NCBI GenBank assembly: GCA_947476855.1
Contig: CANJSR010000010.1
Coordinates: forward strand, 1 to 29,813
DNA from: Acetobacteraceae bacterium
GTDB lineage: Bacteria; Pseudomonadota; Alphaproteobacteria; Acetobacterales; Acetobacteraceae
Length of the DNA stretch: 29,813 nt
Reading direction: 5' to 3'
Shown here: piece by piece, positions 1-9,045 of the stretch
Layout of the letters: each line of letters begins with the position of its first letter
Position numbering within the stretch: position 1 is the first letter of the stretch
The notes under the pieces: generated by a model
Databases searched by the model: none
Told to the model about the DNA's origin: nothing
Seen by the model: only the letters and a program-made list of their open reading frames with translations
Translations under genes and position numbers: made by a program

Positions 1-1
1 C

Positions 2-286
2 AACATCACCTTCGACGCCCGCTACGTCTGGATGCGGCAGAAGCGCATCCAGGGCTCGCACTTCGCCCATCTCAAGCAGGCCTCGGCGGCGAACCAGTTC
101 GTGCTGGATCAGCGGATCGACCCGTGCATGAGCGAGGTCTTCCCCTGGGACAAGATCCCCCAGGCCCACACCAAGATGTGGAAGAACCAGCACCCGCCGG
201 GCAACATGGCCTGCCTCGTCAATTCCCCGCGTGCCGGCCTGCGCACGGTCGAGGACGTGATCGAGGCCGGGCCGCTGAAGCGGTAA
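2..286 (+). CDS. ccr: Crotonyl-CoA carboxylase/reductase, C-terminal end (partial)
   Basis: This is the last 94 residues of a gene that begins left of the window. The frame is open from base 2 and ends at TAA 284-286. Stretches such as MRQKRIQGSHFAHLKQASAA, LDPCMSEVFPW-type sequence and KNQHPPGNMA are characteristic of crotonyl-CoA carboxylase/reductase, an MDR-superfamily enzyme. The family reductively carboxylates crotonyl-CoA to ethylmalonyl-CoA with NADPH and CO2, the signature step of the ethylmalonyl-CoA pathway for acetyl-CoA assimilation. Only the end of the catalytic domain is visible, so active-site residues cannot be checked. An 8-bp inverted repeat follows 12 bases after the stop and may be its terminator. 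Confidence 0.93.
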   Translation, partial: NITFDARYVWMRQKRIQGSHFAHLKQASAANQFVLDQRIDPCMSEVFPWDKIPQAHTKMWKNQHPPGNMACLVNSPRAGLRTVEDVIEAGPLKR

Positions 287-297
287 GGCCGACGCGC

Positions 298-333
298 CGG
301 GCCGGCTCTGCGCACTCGCGCGGGACCGGCCCG
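298..333 (+). terminator. Inverted repeat after ccr, possible terminator
   Basis: CGGGCCGG (298-305) pairs perfectly with CCGGCCCG (326-333) around a 20-nt GC-rich loop. It starts 12 nt after the ccr stop. There is no T-run after it, so it would be an imperfect intrinsic terminator at best. Confidence 0.4.
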
Positions 334-349
334 ATCGGCTAAGCTCGGG

Positions 350-393
350 GCGTCCCGCGCCGAATCGGCGACCGGTTCGGTGTGCCGGGACGC
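350..393. repeat. Branched inverted repeat (outer stem enclosing two hairpins)
   Basis: GCGTCCCG (350-357) pairs with CGGGACGC (386-393). The enclosed bases form two adjacent small hairpins: CGCCGA-A-TCGGCG (358-370) and ACCG-GTT-CGGT (371-381). Only four bases (382-385) are left unpaired at the junction, so the element can fold as a compact three-way junction. The inner loops are very short (1 and 3 nt), so a cruciform or a longer-loop variant of the fold is equally possible. No gene lies here. Function unknown. Confidence 0.5.
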
Positions 394-430
394 GCGGATG
401 ACGGGCCTGCGAGATCCTGACAGGACCCGG

Positions 431-448
431 CCCCGATCCTCATCGGGG
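431..448 (+). promoter_or_regulatory. Hairpin covering the ribosome-binding region of phnA
   Basis: CCCCGAT (431-437) and ATCGGGG (442-448) form a perfect 7-bp stem with a 4-nt loop. The stem ends two bases before the phnA start codon at 451. The only purine-rich stretch upstream of that ATG (GGGGG, 445-449) lies in the 3' arm, so the fold would hide the ribosome-binding site. Confidence 0.4.
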
Positions 449-450
449 GC

Positions 451-756
451 ATGGATTTGAACGGCGACGACGAGGCGTACGTCTACGACGAGGCGACGGG
501 CGAATGGGTCCCGCCCGGACGCGCGGCCGCGCCCCCTGAGAAAGCTGCGGTCCGCGACGCGGCCGGCAATGTCCTGGCCGACGGCGTTTCGGTCACGCTG
601 ATCAAGGACCTGAAGGTCAAGGGCGCGAACCAGACCCTGAAGCAGGGGACGATCATCCGGTCGATCCGCCTGACCGACAACCCCGAGGAGATCGACTGCC
701 GCCACGACACGATCAAGGGGCTGGTGCTGCGGACGGAGTTCGTCCGCAAGCGCTGA
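451..756 (+). CDS. phnA: PhnA/YjdM-type protein, short form without zinc ribbon
   Basis: A 101-residue protein whose residues about 33-101 match the PhnA C-terminal domain: DAAGNVLADGVSVTLIKDL, LKQGT..IRSIRL, EIDC and LVLRTEFVRKR at the end. PhnA (YjdM) was named for alkylphosphonate genes, but its biochemical role is unsettled. The classical N-terminal Cys4 zinc ribbon is absent. In its place is an acidic, tyrosine-containing start followed by a Pro/Ala linker. ATG 451 is the only sensible start, and its ribosome-binding region is inside a hairpin. The gene is convergent with the Baeyer-Villiger monooxygenase. Family assignment is firm, function is not. Confidence 0.88.
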   Translation: MDLNGDDEAYVYDEATGEWVPPGRAAAPPEKAAVRDAAGNVLADGVSVTLIKDLKVKGANQTLKQGTIIRSIRLTDNPEEIDCRHDTIKGLVLRTEFVRKR

Positions 757-765
757 ACCCGGACC

Positions 766-790
766 CGGCGGGTGGTTTGGCCACCCGCCG
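766..790. terminator. Bidirectional hairpin between phnA and the BVMO gene
   Basis: CGGCGGGTGG (766-775) and CCACCCGCCG (781-790) form a perfect 10-bp stem with loop TTTGG. It lies between two convergent stop codons (756 on plus, 808 on minus), the expected place for a shared terminator. There is no clear T-run on either side. Confidence 0.65.
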
Positions 791-807
791 AGCTCCGGCT
801 TGGGTGG

Positions 808-2676
<1,869 letters not shown>

Positions 2677-2779
2677 GTGCTTGGACTCTTGCGGTTATGT
2701 CGTGGACGGTCGGAGTGGCCGACTTCGCTGCGCGCAGAATACCCACTGATCGCAGGGATCGGCAATCTTGGCGGCCTGG

Positions 2780-3811
2780 TCATCGCAGCAGGGCCAGCAT
2801 CTCGGCCGCGCCTTCCAGCGTTTCCCGCAGGCCCAGGTAGTTGGACGCATTGGCAACCGGCGCGAGATTGCAGCTCACGCCGCGAAAGCCCAGCGCCAGC
2901 AGGGCGCGGATCTGGTGCGCGCCTTGGTCCGGCGTGCCGACAACGGCGAAGGCCCGGGCAAGGGATTCGTCGACCAGGTCGAGCAGCGCGGGCGGATCGT
3001 ATCGATCGAGATCAAAATACCAGCCGCTTGCCTGCGTAAGCGCGGCGCGGATGGCGGCCCGTCGCGCGGGTTCAACGGGCGGGCCGTTGTCGCCCATGAT
3101 GTCGAGGTAGTGGGCCGCGTAGCGCTTCACGCTGGCGATGGCGCGTCGTTCATCGTGTGAAATACACAGCGTGATACGCGGCATGACCTCGATCGCTTCG
3201 GCGAACCGGCCGGCGCGGGCGGCACCGGCGGCCAGCCAGCCGCGGTACTGCGCGACCAGTGCCGGCGTGAGGTGGCGCGCGCCCACCAGCGCAATGTCGG
3301 CGATTTCTCCGGCCAGGCGCATCACCTGTTCGCTGCGCGTGCCGATCGCGATGGGAATGCGGCGGGTGGGCGGGCGATACAGGCTCGCCTGCTCCAGCGT
3401 GACCGTCTGGCCGCGGACCGTCACCGTTTCCCCCGCCAGCAGGCGGATGATCGCCGTGGCTGTCTCTCGCAGGGTCCGGACCGGTTTCGGATCGTGCAGG
3501 CCGAGCGGTTCGAGGCCGGCACCGATTCCGAGGCCGCAGAAGGCGCGGCCGTCGGAGATCTCGTCCAGCGTCGCGAGCGCGGCGGCGTGGACGGCGGCAT
3601 TGCGGGTATAGGGGTTTGTCACCATGCTGCCGATGTGGATACGCTTTGTATGTGCGGCCACCAGTGTCTGGAGCTGGTAGGTATCTGGCCAGAGCGCGAT
3701 GCAGGAAATGCCGAGGCGGTGGAAGCCCGCATCCTCGGCGATCTGGGCCAGCGACACGACGTCGCGAGGCGCCATGCCGGGGCTGATTTCCGCTTCAAAG
3801 GTGAACGACAT
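2780..3811 (-). CDS. LLM-class (luciferase-like) flavin-dependent oxidoreductase
   Basis: A 343-residue protein with the bacterial-luciferase/F420-reductase TIM-barrel pattern: an N-terminal strand followed by AQIAEDAGFHRLGIS, a conserved GSMVTNPYTRN segment, LDEISDGRAFCGLGIGAG, and PIAIGTRSEQVMRLAGEIAD. The best relatives are methylene-tetrahydromethanopterin-reductase-like LLM enzymes, which use FMN or F420; the cofactor cannot be told here. The start is supported by GGGAG about a dozen bases upstream. The gene follows the SDR by 24 nt and is probably cotranscribed with it. A role in the same oxidation route as the neighbouring monooxygenase is inferred from position only. Confidence 0.88.
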   Translation of the reverse strand: MSFTFEAEISPGMAPRDVVSLAQIAEDAGFHRLGISCIALWPDTYQLQTLVAAHTKRIHIGSMVTNPYTRNAAVHAAALATLDEISDGRAFCGLGIGAGLEPLGLHDPKPVRTLRETATAIIRLLAGETVTVRGQTVTLEQASLYRPPTRRIPIAIGTRSEQVMRLAGEIADIALVGARHLTPALVAQYRGWLAAGAARAGRFAEAIEVMPRITLCISHDERRAIASVKRYAAHYLDIMGDNGPPVEPARRAAIRAALTQASGWYFDLDRYDPPALLDLVDESLARAFAVVGTPDQGAHQIRALLALGFRGVSCNLAPVANASNYLGLRETLEGAAEMLALLR

Positions 3812-3835
3812 CTGACTTCTGCTCCCTGCCTCGCG

Positions 3836-4540
3836 CTACCAGGGCACGGTGTCACCGCGCCAGTCGAGGAAGCTCCCCGTCTGGGCGGCGGTCAGCGTTT
3901 CAATCACGTCCAGCAGTTCGGCGGCGGCGGTATCCGGCGGCCGCACGTCCAGCCCGGCCTTGGCGAAGGGGGCGGACAGCGATGTCGCCACCGTCCCCGG
4001 GTGCAGCGCCACGCAGATCGCATGCGGGCGGGTGCGGGCAAGCTCGATCGCGGCGGTGCGGACAAGCTGGTTCAACGCCGCCTTCGATGCCCGGTAGCCG
4101 TACCAGCCGCCCAGGCGGTTGTCGCCGATGCTGCCAACGCGGGCGGACAGGGTGGCGAAGACGGCCTTACCCTCCCGCGGTAGCAGCGGCAGGAAGTGCT
4201 TCATCAGCAGGGCCGGACCGATGGCGTTCAGCGCGAAATTTCGCGCCAGGGCGGCGGCGTCCAGGTCTCGCAGGCTGCGCTCCGGCCGCTGGTCGGCGTC
4301 GTGGAGGAAGCCCGTGGCATCCAGCACCAGGCGGAGTTCACCCTCGGGCAGTGCGCGCGCGGCGGCGGCGATGCTTGCCTCATCGGTCAGGTCTATCGCG
4401 GGCCGGCTGAGGGGGACAACCGTGGTGTAGTGCCCCTGTGCCCGCAGCGCGTCGACCAACGCGGCGCCGATGCCGCCACGGGCGCCGATCACGACCGCGA
4501 TGGACCCGGTGGGCGGAGGTGTCGGCGTGGCGCGGCTCAT
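3836..4540 (-). CDS. Short-chain dehydrogenase/reductase, C-factor-like
   Basis: A 234-residue classical SDR. The cofactor motif is GARGGIG (19-25), a variant of TGxxxGxG. The catalytic tetrad is visible as N105, S132 (FATLSARVG), Y149 and K153 (YRASK). PGTVATSLSAPF after the active site matches the usual PG motif of C-factor-type SDRs. The frame is open 96 nt further upstream, but those residues do not look like SDR sequence, so ATG 4538-4540 is chosen; only a weak AGG precedes it. It is the first gene of the SDR, luciferase-like, BVMO run. Substrate not predictable; an alcohol/ketone step feeding the monooxygenase would fit. Confidence 0.88.
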   Translation of the reverse strand: MSRATPTPPPTGSIAVVIGARGGIGAALVDALRAQGHYTTVVPLSRPAIDLTDEASIAAAARALPEGELRLVLDATGFLHDADQRPERSLRDLDAAALARNFALNAIGPALLMKHFLPLLPREGKAVFATLSARVGSIGDNRLGGWYGYRASKAALNQLVRTAAIELARTRPHAICVALHPGTVATSLSAPFAKAGLDVRPPDTAAAELLDVIETLTAAQTGSFLDWRGDTVPW

Positions 4541-4707
4541 GATCGCGGACCTGGGTGTTCTGGACCGCGCGGATATGGCGGTGAACGGGAAATGCTCAAG
4601 CGCCCCGGACGCGTTATGAAAGCACCGGTATTCCACCGGCCCACGGTGATGGCGAATGCCACCCCGTCATGGCCCGTCAACGCGGGCCGACGGATGGTTG
4701 GTGGACT

Positions 4708-4735
4708 GGGGGCGACCCTGACGGGTACCGCCCCC
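4708..4735 (-). terminator. Probable terminator of the aminotransferase-ABC operon
   Basis: GGGGGCG (4708-4714) pairs with CGCCCCC (4729-4735), with a nested CCC-TGAC-GGG inside. It begins 20 nt past the stop of the solute-binding protein on the minus strand. No T-run follows, as is common in high-GC genomes. Confidence 0.5.
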
Positions 4736-4755
4736 GATCCAGAACCGACCAGGGA

Positions 4756-5802
4756 CTACTTCGAGACCCAGGCGTTCCAACGTTCGGTCAGTTCCTGCAG
4801 CCGGTCCACCCAGAAATCGTTCGCCTCCGGAGAGCCGCCATACAGCGCCGTGTTCAGGTTCGCCCCGGCCGGGACATTGACGCGGACGCTGTCCGGCAGG
4901 TCCTTCACCGCGGTCAGCAGCGTGGGGGCATAGGGCAGCAGCTTCGCACTTTCCACCTGCCGCGGCGCGTTCGAGGCGAAGTTGATGTATTTCAGCCCGA
5001 TATCGCGATGTGGCGACTTCGCCAGGATCACCCAGCTATCGATCGCATACACCGCGTTGTCCCAGATCGGCTTCAGGTTCACGCCCGACTTCTGCGCGTT
5101 CACCACGCGGGCCGAGTAGGAGATCGCCAGGTCCACATCACCCGCGGCCAGCCATTCAGGCGCCTGCGCGCCGGCCTTCCACCACTGGACCAGCGGCTTG
5201 ATCTTATCGAGCTTGGCGAAGGCACGGTCGACGCCGGCCTTGGTCGACAACACCTTGTAGACCTCGGCCGGAGGAACCCCGTCGGCCATCAGGGCGATTT
5301 CCAGGTTCAGCTTCGGGCCCTGGCGCATGGCGCGCTTGCCTGGCCATTTCTGCGTGTCCCAGAGGTCGGTCATCCCCTTGGGTTCGTTGCCCTTCAGGCG
5401 GTCGGCGTTGTACGACAGCAGCACCGCCCAGACGATCGTGCCGGCGCCGCACTTGGTCGCCGCATGCTCGATGAAGCTCTCCTTCGGCGGCAGTTTGCTC
5501 CAGTCCAGTTCGGCGAAGACGCCTTCCTCGCAGCCGCGGATCATCTCGGCGGTTTCCACCTGCACGACGTCCCACGGCACATCCCCGGTGGCCTGCATCG
5601 CCTGGAACTGGCCCCAGCCGCCCAGATACGTGTCCTCCTTGAAGGGGATCTTCTGTTCCTTCGCGAAGGGCTCGAAATACAGGACCCGCTGGCGGTCCTG
5701 CGACGCGCCGCCCCAGCCAACCACGGTAAAGTCGCGGGCCTGGGCGGAGGAGACCACGCCGGCGATCGCGGCGGCGGTGAGCACGGTCGAGAGGAACTTC
5801 AT
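4756..5802 (-). CDS. ABC transporter periplasmic solute-binding protein, spermidine/putrescine type
   Basis: A 348-residue exported binding protein (family 1, PotD/PotF-like). It begins with a Sec signal, MKFLSTVLTAAAIAGVVSSA, with likely cleavage after AQA at about residue 22. The mature protein starts FTVVGWGGASQD, typical of the family, followed by a GGWGQFQAM segment, DVVQVETAEM and late LGYxxY-like helices. The open frame runs far upstream through the permease region, but ATG 5800-5802 is preceded by GGAAGGA at good spacing and by the signal peptide. Last gene of the five-gene operon, 35 nt after permease 2. Ligand probably a cationic or omega-amino compound, given the aminotransferase in the operon; that is inference. 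Confidence 0.9.
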   Translation of the reverse strand: MKFLSTVLTAAAIAGVVSSAQARDFTVVGWGGASQDRQRVLYFEPFAKEQKIPFKEDTYLGGWGQFQAMQATGDVPWDVVQVETAEMIRGCEEGVFAELDWSKLPPKESFIEHAATKCGAGTIVWAVLLSYNADRLKGNEPKGMTDLWDTQKWPGKRAMRQGPKLNLEIALMADGVPPAEVYKVLSTKAGVDRAFAKLDKIKPLVQWWKAGAQAPEWLAAGDVDLAISYSARVVNAQKSGVNLKPIWDNAVYAIDSWVILAKSPHRDIGLKYINFASNAPRQVESAKLLPYAPTLLTAVKDLPDSVRVNVPAGANLNTALYGGSPEANDFWVDRLQELTERWNAWVSK

Positions 5803-5837
5803 CGCATAGTCCTTCCAAGGTTGCGTGATTGTGGTCG

Positions 5838-6674
5838 TTACGCTCGGCTTTGGCTGCGCAGCCGTTCGGTGCGCCAGCGCAGCAGCTCCACCGTGCCCAG
5901 CAGCAGGACCGAGACCAGGATCAGGAACACCGCCAAGGCGATGATGCTGGGATCGAGCTTGTCGCGTAGCGCGTTGAACATGCGGCGGGGGACGGTGAAC
6001 TGCTGCGGTCCAGCCAGGAACAGCGCCACCACGACATCGTCGAAGGATGTCACGAAGGCGAAGACGGCGCCGGCTAGCACACCGGGAGCGGTGAGGGGCA
6101 GAGTGACGGTGCGGAACGCGGTCAGCGGTCCGGCGCCCAGGCTGGCCGCGGCGCGCACCATGTTGCGGTCGAACCCGTGCAGCGTGGCGCCGACGGTGAT
6201 CACCACGAAGGGCACGGCGAGCACGGTATGCGCCAGCACCAGGCCATGGAACGATTGCACCAGCCCGAATTGTGCGAAGGTCAGGTAGACGGCGAGGGCC
6301 GTGATCACGATCGGCACGACCATCGGGCTGATCAGCAGCGCCGCGATCAGTTTCTTGCCGGGGAAATCCGCATAGGCCAACCCATAGGCGGCCGAGGTCC
6401 CGATCGCCGTCGCCAGCACTGTCGTCGCCAGCCCGATCGTGACGCTGTTCCACAACGCCGGCATCCAGGGTGTGGGGGCGAACACCGCCTCATACCACTG
6501 CCAGGACACGCCGCGCAGCGGGTAGCTCAGATAGCTGACGCCGTTGAACGACAGGGGAATGATCGCCAGGATCGGCAGCAGCATGAACACGAAGCCCAGG
6601 CCGGCGATGATCCGGATCGCCGCGGCGCCGCAGCGATGACCGACCGAACCAGGGGGCGTGCCGCCGATCGCCAT
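5838..6674 (-). CDS. ABC transporter permease 2 (PotC-like)
   Basis: A 278-residue inner-membrane permease with about six hydrophobic segments. The EAA-type cytoplasmic loop that docks on the ATPase reads AAASLGAGPLTAF..VTLPLTAPG. PotC-type features include LLPILAIIPLSF in the first helix and FVTSFDDVVVALFL near the end. The start MAIGGTPPG at 6674 is five bases after the stop of permease 1; a longer open frame extends upstream but overlaps the membrane-coding frame of permease 1 and is a shadow. The two permeases should form the heterodimeric channel of the importer. Confidence 0.9.
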   Translation of the reverse strand: MAIGGTPPGSVGHRCGAAAIRIIAGLGFVFMLLPILAIIPLSFNGVSYLSYPLRGVSWQWYEAVFAPTPWMPALWNSVTIGLATTVLATAIGTSAAYGLAYADFPGKKLIAALLISPMVVPIVITALAVYLTFAQFGLVQSFHGLVLAHTVLAVPFVVITVGATLHGFDRNMVRAAASLGAGPLTAFRTVTLPLTAPGVLAGAVFAFVTSFDDVVVALFLAGPQQFTVPRRMFNALRDKLDPSIIALAVFLILVSVLLLGTVELLRWRTERLRSQSRA

Positions 6675-6679
6675 GCGCG

Positions 6680-7894
6680 CTATCCCAGCTTCAGCCCGGT
6701 GGCACCGGCATAGCGGCCGAAGACCGGGTAGATGATCGCGATGCAGCACAGCAGCAGCAAGGCCAGCGCGCTGGCAAGTCCCCAATTGGCCGTGCCCAGC
6801 GCCATTTCCGCGATGATGCTGGAGATCATCTGGTCTCCACTGCCGCCGACCAGCGCCGGGGTGATATAGAAGCCGATCGCCAGGATGAACACCAGCAGGC
6901 AGCCGGCCCCAAGCCCGGGCACGGTCTGCGGAAAATACACGGTCATGAAGGCGGAGACCGGACCCGCGCCCAGCGACGCCGCGGCCCGCACATGATCCCT
7001 CGGGATGCTTTTCATCACGCTGTACAGCGGCAGCACCAGGAACGGCAGCAGCACATGGACCATGGCGATGTACACGCCCAGGCGGTTGAAGATGAGTTGC
7101 ATCGGCTCCGCGATCAGGCCCAGCGCGAGCATCGCCCCATTCAGGATGCCTTCCTTCTGCAACAGCACCACCCAGGCCGTCGTCCGCACCAGCAGGGACA
7201 CCCAGAAGGGCAGCAGCACCAGGATGAACAGCACCCGCCCGGCGGTCTTGCCGGCCATCGCCATCACATAGGCCATCGGATAGCCGATCGCCGCGGCCAG
7301 CGCGGTGACGACGATGCTGATCCACAGCGTCACCTCCAACCGGTCGAGGTAGACGCGCTGCTCCGGTGGCACGATGCCGATGCCGCCGTCGGGCTTGCGC
7401 TCCAGGTCCAGCGATTGCAGCACGAAGCGGTCGGTGAAGACGCCGGAGGCGCCCTTCAGCGCGCGCCAGGTCTCGATCTCGGCCCAGGCGGGGTCGACGC
7501 GGACCAGCGCCTCGGCGAACGGCGCCTTCAGGTCCTTTGCCCGCCGCCCAGTCTTCATCGCCAGGCTCCGCAGCCCGCCTTTTTCGTAGTTCAGTCGCGT
7601 GCTGGCCACCGCGAGGCTCCGGGCATCCATCGCGGCGCCGAACTCCTCAGCCACCAGCCGATAGGCCGTCTCATCCGGCGGGAACCGCCCGTCCCAGTCC
7701 TGCAACCAGGCGGACAGCTTCGGCATCGCGACGGCGAATTCCGGCGCGCGAACGGAGGTGGTCAGCAATGAGATGATCGGCCATACGAAGGCCAAAACCA
7801 TAAGAAGCAGCGCGGGGGACAGCAGCCCGATCGCGGTAAGCTGCTTGCGCCGGCTCGCGCGCCGCAGCTTCCCGACCAGATCCTCCCCGCTCAC
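6680..7894 (-). CDS. ABC transporter permease 1 (PotB-like) with large periplasmic loop
   Basis: A 404-residue permease. A first helix (about 20-45, LLSPALLLMVLAFVWPIISL) is followed by roughly 140 mostly hydrophilic residues before the remaining helices, longer than in classical PotB. The EAA loop reads AAASLGAGPVSAFMTVYFPQ. The start codon is GTG at 7892-7894 and overlaps the ATPase stop as GTGA, indicating translational coupling. The enlarged first loop would face the periplasm and the binding protein; similar forms occur in other PotB-like permeases. Confidence 0.9.
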   Translation of the reverse strand: MSGEDLVGKLRRASRRKQLTAIGLLSPALLLMVLAFVWPIISLLTTSVRAPEFAVAMPKLSAWLQDWDGRFPPDETAYRLVAEEFGAAMDARSLAVASTRLNYEKGGLRSLAMKTGRRAKDLKAPFAEALVRVDPAWAEIETWRALKGASGVFTDRFVLQSLDLERKPDGGIGIVPPEQRVYLDRLEVTLWISIVVTALAAAIGYPMAYVMAMAGKTAGRVLFILVLLPFWVSLLVRTTAWVVLLQKEGILNGAMLALGLIAEPMQLIFNRLGVYIAMVHVLLPFLVLPLYSVMKSIPRDHVRAAASLGAGPVSAFMTVYFPQTVPGLGAGCLLVFILAIGFYITPALVGGSGDQMISSIIAEMALGTANWGLASALALLLLCCIAIIYPVFGRYAGATGLKLG

Positions 7895-9018
7895 GTCCGC
7901 GGGTCCAGCGCTCGGCAGTGGACCGGGTCCACGGCCAGGGTCACCGAAGTGCCATTCGTCACGTCCGCGGCCTGCGCCAAGGGCAGCTTGAGCATCACGG
8001 GCGTGCCGCCGACCTCGGCGTGCAGGCGCAGGTGGTCACCGAAATAGATCGTCTCCCGCACCGTCGCGCGCAGGCGGTTGGGTTCATCGCCGGTGGCCGA
8101 GGCCAGCCGCATCCGCTCGGGCCGGATCGACAGCAGGGTGCGGCCATCGGACGCGGGGTTGACCCGCAGCGCCTCGATCACCTCTCCGGTGTCCAGGCGC
8201 ACCAGGCAGTGCGCGGCAGCCGGCCCCTCGACCTGACCGGGCAGGGCGTTGTTCTCACCGATGAAGTTGGCGACGAAGCTGTTCAGCGGCCGTTCGTAGA
8301 TCTCCTCGGGGGAGGCGAGCTGCTGGATCACGCCGTCATGGAAGACCGCGATGCGGTTCGACATGGTCAGCGCCTCGCTCTGATCATGTGTGACGTAGAC
8401 GATCGTGGCGCCAAGCTGGGCATGCAGGTGCTTGAGTTCGAGCTGCATGCTCTCCCGCAGGTTCTTGTCCAGCGCGCCCAGCGGTTCGTCCATCAGCACC
8501 AGGGCCGGCTGGAAGATCAGCGCTCGGGCAACCGCCACGCGTTGCTGCTGGCCGCCGGATAGTTGCGCGGGGTACCGTTCGGCCAGCCCGGTCAGCTTCA
8601 CCATGGACAATGCGCGTTGCACGGAGGCAGCGATCTCAGGCTTCGGCAGGCCGCGGCGGCGCAGCGGATAGGCCAGGTTCTCGGCCACGGTCATGTGCGG
8701 GAACAGGGCGTAGTTCTGGAACACCATGCCCATCGAGCGCTTATGCGCGGGCACGGACGCCAGCGACCGCCCGTCCAGCAGGATTTCGCCGGCGGTCGGA
8801 ACCTCGAAGCCCGCCAGCATCATCAGAGTGGTGGTCTTGCCCGATCCGGAGGGGCCGAGAAGCGTGAGGAACTCCCCACGCAGGATGTCGAGGTCGAGGG
8901 ATTGGACGACGTTGACCCGGCCGTCATAGGTCTTCTCGACACCCCGAAAAGACACGAGCGGATCGGGGTTGGCGGGCTTCGCCTGTGCGACGCCCGCCTG
9001 CTTGGTCCCCTGCGGCAT
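7891..9018 (-). CDS. ABC transporter ATP-binding protein (PotA-like)
   Basis: A 375-residue ATPase with every expected motif: Walker A GPSGSGKT (55-62), Q-loop Gln101 in VFQNYALFPH, signature LSGGQ (153-157), Walker B LVLMDE (173-178), D-loop GALD and switch His211. Residues from about 240 form the TOBE-type regulatory domain of polyamine/sugar-type importers. It energises uptake with the two permeases and binding protein that follow. Start ATG 9016-9018 has GGAGAA upstream and lies 27 nt after the aminotransferase stop. It overlaps permease 1 by four bases. Confidence 0.93.
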   Translation of the reverse strand: MPQGTKQAGVAQAKPANPDPLVSFRGVEKTYDGRVNVVQSLDLDILRGEFLTLLGPSGSGKTTTLMMLAGFEVPTAGEILLDGRSLASVPAHKRSMGMVFQNYALFPHMTVAENLAYPLRRRGLPKPEIAASVQRALSMVKLTGLAERYPAQLSGGQQQRVAVARALIFQPALVLMDEPLGALDKNLRESMQLELKHLHAQLGATIVYVTHDQSEALTMSNRIAVFHDGVIQQLASPEEIYERPLNSFVANFIGENNALPGQVEGPAAAHCLVRLDTGEVIEALRVNPASDGRTLLSIRPERMRLASATGDEPNRLRATVRETIYFGDHLRLHAEVGGTPVMLKLPLAQAADVTNGTSVTLAVDPVHCRALDPRT

Positions 9019-9045
9019 CGGGCGGTTCTCCGCGCCGAGGCGGCG

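Noticed and set aside
4669..6288. 539-codon open frame on the plus strand
   Set aside because: It is antisense to the solute-binding protein and permease 2, with no domain signal.
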